This document shows, piece by piece, positions 32,498-39,921 of a stretch of 64,000 bases of DNA; within the stretch, counting starts at the first letter, position 1; each line of letters starts with the position of its first letter. The stretch comes from Actinocorallia herbida (GTDB lineage Bacteria > Actinomycetota > Actinomycetes > Streptosporangiales > Streptosporangiaceae), in NCBI RefSeq assembly GCF_003751225.1, contig NZ_RJKE01000001.1, positions 2,976,001 through 3,040,000 of the forward strand, in the 5' to 3' direction. A program made the position numbers and the translations under genes. The notes below the pieces were generated by a model. That model worked only from the letters and a program-made list of their open reading frames with translations. It was not told the origin of the DNA and did no database searches.

Positions 32498-32814
32498 CCG
32501 CCCCGCTCATCCTCGGCATCGACGACCTCCGCCCCCTGCCCCACTGCACCCACGTCGCCCGCACCAGCCAGGACGGCCTCCGCCTCCTCCAGGAACACCG
32601 CGACACCCACATCACCGAACTCTGGCTCGACCACGACCTGGGCGGCGCCGACACCATCCTCCCCGTCCTCACCCTCCTGGAGCAGGCCGCCTTCGAAGGC
32701 GAACCCTTCGCCATCGGCACGATCTTCGTCCACAGCGCCAACCCCACCGGCGCCGACACCGTCCTGAGAGCCCTGCACCGCTGGAACTACCGCGCGCGCC
32801 GCGCGACGGCCTGA
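32494..32814 (+). CDS. cREC: cyclic-phosphate-processing-type receiver domain protein
   Basis: A 106-residue single-domain protein with a receiver-like fold: GIDDLRPL at the start, ELWLDHDLGGADTILPVL in the centre (DHDLGG is the hallmark), and IFVHSANPTGADTVLRAL near the end. The family has been predicted to act in RNA or cyclic-phosphate processing rather than in phosphorelay. Its four-base overlap with the PfkB gene suggests a shared job, such as handling a cyclic or phosphorylated sugar. The link is an inference; no experiment on this pair is known to me. Confidence 0.75.
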   Translation: MTAPLILGIDDLRPLPHCTHVARTSQDGLRLLQEHRDTHITELWLDHDLGGADTILPVLTLLEQAAFEGEPFAIGTIFVHSANPTGADTVLRALHRWNYRARRATA

Positions 32815-32848
32815 CCCCGCATTCCCTTCCGCACGGACACGGCGGCCT

Positions 32849-32896
32849 CGACCCGCGCGGTGCGGGTCGGCTCCGGAGGTGGTGCCGTCCGGAGCC
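32849..32896. terminator. Two tandem hairpins between convergent genes
   Basis: CGACCCGC/GCGGGTCG (32849-32856 and 32862-32869) and GGCTCCGGA/TCCGGAGCC (32869-32877 and 32888-32896) are perfect stems. They lie between the cREC gene end (32814) and the convergent LLM gene end (32961) and probably stop transcription from both sides. Confidence 0.6.
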
Positions 32897-32960
32897 GTAG
32901 GGCGGTGACGTCAGGGTTCGCCGCGTCACGCAGTGGCCCTTCGGCGAGGGACGCGCGGGG

Positions 32961-33890
32961 TCAGGTCCAGAGGCGGTGCCAGCGGGCGCCGAGGGCGTCG
33001 ACCCAGGCGGGGGCGCGGTCCGGGTCGGCGGTGAAGGCGGTGAGAGGGACGGTCGCTTCGGTGACGCCGGCGTCGGAGAGCGCCGCGGTGTGGTCGAGGG
33101 TCCTGTCGAGGTCGGGAGAGCCGTCGGTGCGCGCGACGGGCAGGGTGTGCCGGACCCGGGGGACCGCCCCGCCGCGGCCGGCCTCCGCCCACGCGCGGCG
33201 GATCCGCGCGACGCCTTCGGCCACGCCGGCCACGGGCTCGCCCATGATCGGGATCCAGCCGTCGCCGAGGCCGGTGATCCGGCGCAGGTTCCGGGCGGTC
33301 AGCGGGCCGCTGAACAGGATCGCCGGGCCGCCCGGGGCGACCGGTTTCGGGTCGCACCACAGGCCGTCGAAAGAGAGCGTCGGAAGGTCGACGCTCGCCG
33401 GTCCGCCCTCCGCCCACAGCGCCTTGCAGGCGGTGACCGTGTCGTCGAGGATCTGGGCCCGCTCTCCGAACTCCAGGCCCATCGCCTCGTACTCCTCGCG
33501 CTGCCATCCCGTGCCCACGCCGAGTTCGAGGCGCCCGCCCGACAGCGCGTCCAGAGTCGCCGCGGTCTTGGCGAGCAGCGGCGCGCGGCGCAGCCCGGCG
33601 ATGAGGATGCCGGTCGACAGGCGGACCCGGGACGTCGCCCCCGCGATGACCGCGAGCGTCGTCAGCGGCTCCAGCCAGGGCGATCCGTCGGGGAACGCGA
33701 ACGTGCCGAAGGGGTAGCGGTCGGTCCGGCCGCCCATCACGACGTGGTCGCTGTGCACCAGCGTGTCGATCCCCGCCGCGTCGGCGGCCCGCGCGATCTC
33801 CACGATCCTGTGTTGCTGGTCCGCCTTGTACAGGGTCGTCCCCACCGGGAGCCCCAACGCCAGCCGGGGCCGCCCGCCCGCCTCGTCCAT
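32961..33890 (-). CDS. LLM-class F420-dependent-type oxidoreductase
   Basis: A 309-residue luciferase-like protein with ALGLPVGTTL at the N-terminus, DTLVHSDHVVMGG (substrate/cofactor loop), RVRLSTGILIAGLRRAPLLAKTAATLDALSGGRLELGVGTGW, and GDGWIPIMGEP. The last long block is the normal LLM signature. GGAGG lies six bases upstream of ATG 33890; the longer frame to 34034 is not needed. It is followed upstream by another LLM gene on the same strand, 160 bases away, and may be partly co-transcribed with it. Confidence 0.88.
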   Translation of the reverse strand: MDEAGGRPRLALGLPVGTTLYKADQQHRIVEIARAADAAGIDTLVHSDHVVMGGRTDRYPFGTFAFPDGSPWLEPLTTLAVIAGATSRVRLSTGILIAGLRRAPLLAKTAATLDALSGGRLELGVGTGWQREEYEAMGLEFGERAQILDDTVTACKALWAEGGPASVDLPTLSFDGLWCDPKPVAPGGPAILFSGPLTARNLRRITGLGDGWIPIMGEPVAGVAEGVARIRRAWAEAGRGGAVPRVRHTLPVARTDGSPDLDRTLDHTAALSDAGVTEATVPLTAFTADPDRAPAWVDALGARWHRLWT

Positions 33891-34050
33891 CCGTGCCTCC
33901 CGGCCCCGTCCGTCATGTCCGTCGGCGGCATTCTGTGCTCCGCCGGCCCCGCGCCTCAAGCGACGCGGAGGGCTCGCCGAGACGTCGGGTACCGCACCGG
34001 GGCATTCCCGGATCGTCCGGCCGGACCAGGCCAAGTCATGTGCTGACGGG

Positions 34051-34932
34051 TCAGGTCTGGAGGGACAGGACGGAGCGGACGGCGGAGAGCTCGGTGCGCC
34101 AGTCGGCGGGGGAGTGGAGGGGCGCCAGGACGAACTTCGAGAACCCGGCGTCGATGTAGCGGCGGAGGGTCCGTTCCAAGGCGTCGAGGGACGGGACCAG
34201 GTCGTCGAGGTCGGCGTCGCTCAGGTCCTTGCGGGGCAGCCGGCGGACGGGCAAGGCGGCGCCGTGCCGGTATCCGACGGTGACGCCGAAGTGCTCCGGG
34301 TCGATCGCGCGGCCGTGCTCGGCTGCCGTGCGCTCGATGAGGAGCCGGCCCCGTTCGGCTTCCGCGGGGGTCACGAAGGCGGCGAGCCAGCCGTCCGCGA
34401 GCCGGCCCGTGCGGCGCAGCTCGGTGTCGGCCGTACCGCCCATCCACACGTCGAACGCGCCCCTGACGGGCTTCGGCCGGACCTCGATACCGTCGAAGGA
34501 GAACCGGGGGCCGCGATGCGTGACGCTCTCCTCGCTCCAGAACCTGCGCAGCAGCGGCAGCAGCTCCTCGAACAGCGCGACCCGCTCGCCGCGCGCCACC
34601 CCGAACGCCTGGTGCTCGGCGTCGAGCCGCTGGCCCAGCCCGAAGGCGGGCAGCAGCCGCCCGCCCGACAGCCGGTCGAGCGTCGCGAGCTGCTGGGCGA
34701 GCAGCGCGGGCTGCCGTCCGGGCAGCGTCATCACCGCGGTGCCCAGCTTGATCCGCTCGGTCACCGCGCTCGCGTGCGCCAGCAGCGCGACGGGATCGCC
34801 GCCCGGCCCGGTGGCCCGCTCCGTCACCCAGAGGGAGTCGAAGCCCAGCTCCTCGAGGCTCCGGCAGAGCGTGGTGAAGTCGTCCCTCTCGGGCCCGCGG
34901 GCCCCCGGCGCGTAGCCGATCCGGATTTTCAC
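34051..34932 (-). CDS. LLM-class F420-dependent-type oxidoreductase
   Basis: A 293-residue LLM protein: KIRIGYAPG start, FDSLWVTERATGPGGDPVALLAHASAVTERIKLGTAV, then LDRLSGGRLLPAFGLGQR and RTGRLADGWLAAFVTP. A typical F420- or FMN-linked monooxygenase or reductase fold. It shares strand and family with the gene at 32961 but low identity, so this is family expansion rather than a recent duplication. Substrate unknown. The start ATG 34932 is clear, with a short Met-Lys-Ile beginning. Confidence 0.88.
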   Translation of the reverse strand: MKIRIGYAPGARGPERDDFTTLCRSLEELGFDSLWVTERATGPGGDPVALLAHASAVTERIKLGTAVMTLPGRQPALLAQQLATLDRLSGGRLLPAFGLGQRLDAEHQAFGVARGERVALFEELLPLLRRFWSEESVTHRGPRFSFDGIEVRPKPVRGAFDVWMGGTADTELRRTGRLADGWLAAFVTPAEAERGRLLIERTAAEHGRAIDPEHFGVTVGYRHGAALPVRRLPRKDLSDADLDDLVPSLDALERTLRRYIDAGFSKFVLAPLHSPADWRTELSAVRSVLSLQT

Positions 34933-35056
34933 TCCCCGATGCTAACTCCGCGACAGAACGCCCTCCAGGGGCTGAACCCGGCTCGCCGGGAAGGGGCGGG
35001 GAAGGGGCGGGTGAGGGCCGGGGCGTCGACGGCCTCCGGGCGGCCGCGGGTCCTTT

Positions 35057-35788
35057 TCAGCGCGCGCGTCCGCGGGGCTTGGATTCGAGCAGTGCGCAGT
35101 CACCGCATTTGCCTCCGCCGGGGATCCGGTAATAGAGGCAGCAGGTGGTCCGGGTGAAGAACGCCTCGCCCGGGGCGGACTCGGTGAACGTGCCGGTACC
35201 GCGCAGTCTTCCCGAGCCGAGCAGCGCGTCACCCAAGGCGAGCGCGTCGGCGGAGAGGTGAGGCCGGGCCGATGCCAGCGCGCGCACGGCGCCGCCCAGA
35301 GCGGACGCGGTATTGCCCCAGAGAAGCCGCGGCGCGAGCTTCACCTCGCCGAGGACGAGACCGTTGAGCCGGTCGAGCAGGGGCTCCACCGCGGCGTAGA
35401 GAGCCCCGGCCGCCTTGACGGGATCTTCCACCGGCCGTCCCGTAGGGGAGGGAAGACGCAAGGGAAGCGGGCCGCCGAGCGCGTCCTTCCACTCCAGGGT
35501 GTCGGCGCTCCAGTCGAGCAGCACCCGGTGCGCCACCAGCGCGCCCACGACGGGGGACCAGATCCGGGCGGAGATTCCCAGATGGGCCACGGACGCCGCG
35601 ATGCGGAGCTCGTCGGTGCCGAGATGCGCGGCGACCATCGCGATCCGTGCGGCGAAGGCCGGGCCGTCGTCGAGGAGAGTGCCGAGCGGCCGCCAGGGTC
35701 CGGGAGGGGCGTCGGCGGTGTAGAGGTGGAAATATCCGCTGATCTCCGCCAGGTCGGCGATCAGCGATTCCAGCGCTCCCGATGCCAT
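35057..35788 (-). CDS. FhuF-like (2Fe-2S)-binding siderophore-iron reductase
   Basis: A 243-residue protein whose C-terminus carries the FhuF cluster motif TTCCLYYRIPGGGKCGDCAL (CC-x10-C-x2-C). FhuF proteins reduce ferric iron bound to siderophores in the cytoplasm. The N-terminal 190 residues match the family in length and in the HLGISARIWSPVVGALVAHRVLLDW segment. ATG 35788 gives the usual N-terminus; an upstream start at 35833 is possible. No siderophore transporter is adjacent, so its siderophore partner is unknown. Confidence 0.85.
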   Translation of the reverse strand: MASGALESLIADLAEISGYFHLYTADAPPGPWRPLGTLLDDGPAFAARIAMVAAHLGTDELRIAASVAHLGISARIWSPVVGALVAHRVLLDWSADTLEWKDALGGPLPLRLPSPTGRPVEDPVKAAGALYAAVEPLLDRLNGLVLGEVKLAPRLLWGNTASALGGAVRALASARPHLSADALALGDALLGSGRLRGTGTFTESAPGEAFFTRTTCCLYYRIPGGGKCGDCALLESKPRGRAR

Positions 35789-35975
35789 CCCCGCGAGTGT
35801 AGTCCCCGGTCCCGCGGTGAGATCGGCCCGCATCCCTCCCCGCGGCCTTCACCGTGCGGCGAGTGCCGGGTGAGCAGAACGTTGCACGGAGAGACGATCG
35901 CCGCGTTCTCCCCGAAACGAGACCCGCCTACCGTCGGGTGGCGACGCACCCCGAGGCGACGGGAGACCGAACCGC

Positions 35976-36347
35976 ATGAGCATCTACGACTCGATCGGCG
36001 GCGCAGAGGCGGTCAAGGCCGCAGTCGACGATTTCTACGTCAGGGTGACCACCGATCCAGAGCTCGCCGGCTTCTTCGCCGACACCGATTTGAACCGCCT
36101 CAAAGCCCACCAGCGCGCCTTCATCGCCGCCGCCGTAGGCGGCCCGGCCATCTACGCGGGCCGCGCCATGGCCGCGGCCCATGCTCCCCTCGCCATCTTC
36201 GACGCCCACTTCGACCGGGTGGTCGCCCACCTCGTCGCGACCCTCGACGGCCTGGGCGTCCCCGACGCGACCATCGCCGCGATCGGGGAGACCCTCGCCC
36301 CCCTCCGCCCCGAGATCGTCACCAGCCCCGCCGGACTCAAGACCTGA
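35976..36347 (+). CDS. Group I truncated haemoglobin
   Basis: A 123-residue 2-on-2 globin: SIYDSIGGAEAVKAAVDDFY (A/B helices), then LAGFFADTDLNRLKAHQRAFI. The proximal His region is AAAHAPLAIFDAHFDRVVAHL, where His of AAHAPL should bind haem iron. The length fits group I (HbN-type) proteins that bind oxygen or convert nitric oxide to nitrate. It stands as a single gene after the FhuF-like gene, divergent from it, sharing a 187-base gap. No regulator is linked. Confidence 0.88.
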   Translation: MSIYDSIGGAEAVKAAVDDFYVRVTTDPELAGFFADTDLNRLKAHQRAFIAAAVGGPAIYAGRAMAAAHAPLAIFDAHFDRVVAHLVATLDGLGVPDATIAAIGETLAPLRPEIVTSPAGLKT

Positions 36348-36493
36348 CCGGCCCGACAGCGTCCCGTGCCGGGGCGCGGACGGCCCCGCCCGTGCGCGCG
36401 GTCAGCCGATGCTCCCGGCGCCGGAGCGCGAACGGCGCCGATGCGCGAAGCCCCGGACGGGGCGGTCGGTACGCGCGGCGTGCGGAAGCGCGG

Positions 36494-37129
36494 TCAGGCG
36501 CCGTGCTCGGTGATCCAGGTGGAGAGGGCCGCGATGTCACCACGGGTGAGGGCGTGGCCGCCGGGGGAGCGGAGCGCGGTGACGAGCGCGCCGGACTCGT
36601 CGTGGAGGTACTTCCAGGTGCGGGCCTGGAGGTCGACGGGGATGACCGTGTCGGCGTCGCCCTGCGCGACCAGGACGGGCACTCCGGTGAGGCGTCCAGG
36701 GGTGGTCGGGATTCCGGCGTCGAAAGGCAGCGTGGCGTACAGGGTGGCGAGGCCGGCGAAGCGTTCGGGCGCGTCGAGGAGAAGGCCGCCCGCGAAGGTC
36801 GCGCCGCCGCTGAAGCCGACGAGGAAGACGGGGCGGCCGGACTTCGCGACGCCGTCGAGCCACGCGCGGAACCATGTGATGCCCTCGGCGAGGGACGCGG
36901 CCAGGGGGCGGCCGATCCCGCGGTTGGCGAACCACGCGTAGCCGCCGCCTTCGCTGATGGGCGCCCGTACGGCCGTGTAGACGGCGTCGTCGGGGAGCAG
37001 GTCGGCGAGCCCGATGATGTCCCGCTCGTTCGAGCCCCGGCCGTGCAGGAGCACGACGAGCGGCTTGTCGGTCTTGTCTTCGCCCTGCCAGAGCACGGTC
37101 GGCCGCACGTCTGCGATCACGCACTCCAC
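36494..37129 (-). CDS. Carboxylesterase/phospholipase family alpha/beta hydrolase
   Basis: A 211-residue serine hydrolase with a complete triad: Ser in GFSGGATF, Asp in QGDADTVIPV, His in GGHAL; the oxyanion strand reads LVVLLHGRGSNERD. It matches the small YpfH/YqiA-like carboxylesterase group. The start is uncertain between GTG 37129 and GTG 37120; the latter has GGGTGGAG close upstream. It is divergent from a MarR regulator gene with TTGAAG-type palindromes between, so it is most likely the gene this regulator controls. Confidence 0.85.
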   Translation of the reverse strand: MECVIADVRPTVLWQGEDKTDKPLVVLLHGRGSNERDIIGLADLLPDDAVYTAVRAPISEGGGYAWFANRGIGRPLAASLAEGITWFRAWLDGVAKSGRPVFLVGFSGGATFAGGLLLDAPERFAGLATLYATLPFDAGIPTTPGRLTGVPVLVAQGDADTVIPVDLQARTWKYLHDESGALVTALRSPGGHALTRGDIAALSTWITEHGA

Positions 37130-37145
37130 CCTTCGGGGTCGTCCG

Positions 37146-37192
37146 TTGAAAATGCTTCAATCTTGAAGAAAGCTAGCCCGAATTACTTCAAG
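37146..37192. promoter_or_regulatory. Overlapping TTGAA/TTCAA palindromes, probable MarR operator
   Basis: CTTCAATCTTGAAG (37155-37168) is a perfect CTTCAA/TTGAAG palindrome. It overlaps TTGAA (37146-37150) paired with TTCAA (37156-37160). A further CTTCAAG half-site is at 37186-37192. All lie in the 82-bp gap between the divergent esterase and MarR genes, as usual for MarR autoregulation. Confidence 0.7.
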
Positions 37193-37211
37193 CGTCAACT
37201 AAGCTTGGCGC

Positions 37212-37730
37212 GTGACGGAACACGTGCGCCCCGAGGCGGGGGGAGACGGCGTCCGGTGGCTCACCCCGGACCAGCGCCTGGCGTGGCTCGACATGGTCCG
37301 CGTCATCACGACCCTGCCCGCCTCCCTCGACGCTCAGCTGGCACAAGACGCGGGGCTGAGCTTCTTCGAGTACCACGTGCTCTCGATGCTCTCCGAGCTC
37401 CCCGACCGCACCCTTCGGATGAGCCGCCTCGCCCAGCTCACCAGCTCCTCCCTCTCGCGCCTGTCGAACGTCGTCAAGCGGCTGGAGGCCCGTGGTCTGG
37501 TCCGTCGCGAGCCCGACCCCGACGACCGTCGGGCCACCCGCGCCGTCATCACCGACGAAGGCGTGCGCCTCATCGAGGAGGCCGCCCCCGCGCATGTCGC
37601 GCACGTCCGGGAACTCCTCATCGACGCGCTCTCGCCCGCCCAGCTGGCGCAGCTGCACGAGGCACAGCAGCGTGTCCTGGCGCGGCTCGATCCGACGGCG
37701 GCCACGAGGCCGGAGTGGCTCGACACCTGA
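37212..37730 (+). CDS. MarR-family transcriptional regulator
   Basis: A 172-residue winged-helix regulator. The DNA-binding part is RMSRLAQLTSSSLSRLSNVVKRLEARGLVRREPDPDDRRATRAVITDEG (about 74-122); the wing DPDDRR is typical. Helices at both ends (WLDMVRVITTLPASLDAQL and LSPAQLAQLHEAQQRVLARL) form the dimer. GTG 37212 start. It is divergent from the esterase gene at 36494, with palindromes between; it probably represses the esterase and itself in response to a phenolic or lipid ligand. Confidence 0.88.
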   Translation: MTEHVRPEAGGDGVRWLTPDQRLAWLDMVRVITTLPASLDAQLAQDAGLSFFEYHVLSMLSELPDRTLRMSRLAQLTSSSLSRLSNVVKRLEARGLVRREPDPDDRRATRAVITDEGVRLIEEAAPAHVAHVRELLIDALSPAQLAQLHEAQQRVLARLDPTAATRPEWLDT

Positions 37731-37916
37731 CGCGGATGGCGCCGGGCCCTTGTGTCCAGCGAGGAGGACGGGGTGTCGGAGATTTTTTGCGCATTTATTT
37801 TCGGGGCGAATGCGGATGTGTCCCGATTTGATGAAGAATGTATTTTGCTAGTGTCGGGATTGCCGTCGTGAATGTGTGGCGGGTGGTTCGGTTTCGCTCC
37901 TGTGTTGAGGTGAATC

Positions 37917-38759
37917 ATGTGCGGTTCCGGATTCGTTCGTATCGGCCTGGTGGTGCTGGCCGTGGCCTCGCTGTTCTGCGGCGTCCTCGCCGCACCCGCC
38001 CAAGCCGCCCGATTGCGGAAATACGTGGCGCTCGGGGATTCTTTCGCCGCAGGACCGGGCATTCCACGCGAACTCAATGAGAAATGCGAAAGGTCGAGCC
38101 GCAATTACGCCCAGGTGCTGGCCGAAGGCCGCCTGGCCCTGACGGACGTCACCTGCAAGGGCGCCACCACCGACGCGCTTTTCCACCGCCAGAAGGCGGG
38201 CGTCGCGGCCCAGCTCGACTCGCTCGCCGCCGACACCGAGCTCGTGACCCTCACCGTCGGTGGCAACGACATCGGCTTCGGCGGCATCCTCAGGACCTGC
38301 GTCTTCGCCTCGTTCCTCCGGGGCTGTAAGCGGATCTTCACCGCCAACGGCAAGGACAGGATCGAGGCGAAGATCGCCGCGACCGCGCCGAAGATCGACA
38401 AGGCACTCGAGCGGATCCGCGCCAAGGCCCCGCACGCGGTGATCGTCGTCGTCGGCTACCTGCGGCTGCTGCCCGACACCGCGAACTGCGGCAAGTCGAT
38501 CGCCGTCGAGCCCGAGGACATCCCCTACCTGGCCGCCAAGGAACGCAGCCTGAACACGATGCTGGCCCGTCGCGCCGCGGCCTTCGGCGCCCTGAGCGTC
38601 GACCCCTTCGAACCCAGCACCGGCCACGACGCCTGCCGCTCGCGCACCACCCGCTGGACCGAACCCATGCGCGACCCATCCGGGGCCATCGCCATGCACC
38701 CCAACGCCAGAGGCATGCACGAGGTGGCCAGGCTCATCTACACGGCTCTCGCCGGCTGA
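37917..38759 (+). CDS. Secreted SGNH/GDSL hydrolase (lipase/esterase)
   Basis: A 280-residue exported esterase. Signal peptide: hydrophobic VVLAVASLFCGVLA, cleavage near APAQA-A (about residue 31). Catalytic blocks of the SGNH fold: ALGDSFAAGPG (Ser in GDS), a Gly in the second block, GGNDIGF (Asn), and HPNARGM (His) near the C-terminus. Six cysteines in the mature part suggest disulphides, as in Streptomyces extracellular lipases. Upstream is a strikingly AT-rich stretch (37780-37860) that probably holds the promoter (TTGATG and TAGTGT-like boxes). Confidence 0.88.
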   Translation: MCGSGFVRIGLVVLAVASLFCGVLAAPAQAARLRKYVALGDSFAAGPGIPRELNEKCERSSRNYAQVLAEGRLALTDVTCKGATTDALFHRQKAGVAAQLDSLAADTELVTLTVGGNDIGFGGILRTCVFASFLRGCKRIFTANGKDRIEAKIAATAPKIDKALERIRAKAPHAVIVVVGYLRLLPDTANCGKSIAVEPEDIPYLAAKERSLNTMLARRAAAFGALSVDPFEPSTGHDACRSRTTRWTEPMRDPSGAIAMHPNARGMHEVARLIYTALAG

Positions 38760-38765
38760 CCGAAC

Positions 38766-38906
38766 TCAAGCCCCCGTACACCCCGAGACGCCCCAAGAGC
38801 CGACCACCGCCAGCTCCGCCACGAAGTTCATCGGCCACAGCTGACCGCCATGGGTGTGCCCCGACAGCTGCAGGTCCACCCCGTGCGCCACGGCCTCATG
38901 CGCACA
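38766..38906 (-). pseudogene. Metallophosphoesterase C-terminal remnant
   Basis: On the minus strand, 46 codons from 38906 down to a TGA at 38766-38768 read through LQLSGHTHGGQLWP, the last metal-binding motif (GHTHGGQ) of membrane-type metallophosphoesterases of the YkuE kind. They end in a hydrophobic tail like those proteins. Directly upstream an in-frame TGA (38907-38909) and a low-complexity heptamer array replace the rest of the gene, so about 85% of it is missing. It is a decayed gene end, not an expressed protein. Confidence 0.7.
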
Positions 38907-38964
38907 TCACGACCCATCGAGCCCGAAGCGGCCATGCGCCCCCGACGGCCTGCCCCGACCCGTC

Positions 38965-39013
38965 GAAGCCCGAAGCCCGAAGCCCGAAGCCCGAAGCCCG
39001 AAGCCCGAAGCCC
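38965..39013. repeat. Tandem repeat, seven perfect GAAGCCC units
   Basis: Seven uninterrupted copies of the 7-base unit GAAGCCC fill 49 bases. Copy number in such a perfect array is likely to vary between strains by slippage. The array starts about 60 bases beyond the truncated metallophosphoesterase remnant. No reading frame through it looks genuine. Confidence 0.9.
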
Positions 39014-39040
39014 GGGAGCCCCGCGCCTGGTACACCGTCG

Positions 39041-39075
39041 GGGCGCTGGGCGCTGGGCGCTGGGCGCTGGGCGCT
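39041..39075. repeat. Tandem repeat, five perfect GGGCGCT units
   Basis: Five exact copies of the 7-base unit GGGCGCT fill 35 bases, 27 bases after the GAAGCCC array. The four-base GCCC of the first unit is complementary to the GGGC of the second, so the arrays could pair imperfectly into a long cruciform or hairpin. The stretch from here to 39416 holds no supported gene; a minus-strand frame begins near 39392 but dissolves into these repeats. Confidence 0.9.
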
Positions 39076-39416
39076 GGGCGGCCGGGTACGGGGCAAGGAG
39101 GCTGCGGGGTAAGAACTGGGGCACGGTGGGGGCAGGGTGCGGGGCGGGGTGAGGGGAAGGCGGGATCACCTGGTGTTCGCTCGGTCTGGTCTTGTTCGGC
39201 CGGCCTTCGGGCGCAGAGGTGTATGCGGTGAGGGCTCAGTGTGGGGGAGGGGTCCAGGTGGGAGGTGAGGGATTCGAGGGCGTTGAGGATGGACTCGTTG
39301 CCGAGAGAGGGGAAGAGGCCGAACGCGCGTTGGGCGGCGGGGCTGAGGTTAGGGGCGGACGAGTCTTGGTCGAGCAGGGTGATGCCGCGCACGGTGGGTT
39401 CCGTTGTGGGGTTGGG

Positions 39417-39791
39417 CTAGCGGCGGGGGAGGGCCGGGATGAGGACGGCGGCCACGGCCAGGTGGAGAAGGGTCAGGGTCGTGTTGGTGCCGGTGCTCGG
39501 CAGGGAGAGGGGGCTGAGGAGGGAGAGGGCGAGGACGGTGAGGGCGGTGAGGGTCCAGGTGAGGCGGGGGCGGGGGACGAAGCGCTCCAGGAGGGCCAGG
39601 AGGGCCCAGCCTGCGAGACCTGCGGCGATGCTCGCGGAGGCGATCGCCAGGGGGCCTACCGGGCGCGGGCCGCCGTGTGCTGCGACGTCCAGGGACACGC
39701 CTGCGCCGGGCACGGCGAGGGCCCAGAGGGCGAGGGCGGCGAAGGGGGCGGCGAAGACGGTGATGAGGAGGCGTCGCGAGGTGGTGTTCAT
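39417..39791 (-). CDS. DUF6069-like small membrane protein
   Basis: A 124-residue integral membrane protein with about four hydrophobic segments: LLITVFAAPFAALALWALAV, PLAIASASIAAGLAGWALLAL, LTALTVLALSLLSPLSL and LTLLHLAVAAVLIPAL. The pattern and the charged RFVPRPR between helices two and three match DUF6069 proteins of actinomycetes, whose function is unknown. ATG 39791 is chosen because the first helix follows at once; the ribosome-binding site is weak. It is divergent from the histidine kinase gene. Confidence 0.65.
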   Translation of the reverse strand: MNTTSRRLLITVFAAPFAALALWALAVPGAGVSLDVAAHGGPRPVGPLAIASASIAAGLAGWALLALLERFVPRPRLTWTLTALTVLALSLLSPLSLPSTGTNTTLTLLHLAVAAVLIPALPRR

Positions 39792-39921
39792 GGCCGAAGG
39801 TTCGCCTGCCGGGCGAGGGTTCCGCATCGGGCTTCCGGTCGTGACCTCCCCGTCCAGGGAAGGGGCCGCCCCCTACTTTGGTAGGTGACGGTGCGGTCTC
39901 TCCGGTGGTTAGCCTGGCGCG

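Noticed and set aside
35258-37831. Very long plus-strand frame of 857 codons
   Set aside because: It runs antisense or out of frame through the FhuF-like, haemoglobin, esterase and MarR genes, all of which have clear motifs; no ribosome-binding site or domain.
38965-39075. Possible CRISPR-like array
   Set aside because: The units are 7 bases long and perfectly contiguous, with no spacers and no cas genes; they are simple tandem repeats.
38907-39392. Minus-strand frame beginning near 39392
   Set aside because: The first 45 codons have coding-like third positions, but the frame then passes through both heptamer arrays and has no good ribosome-binding site or family; too weak to call.
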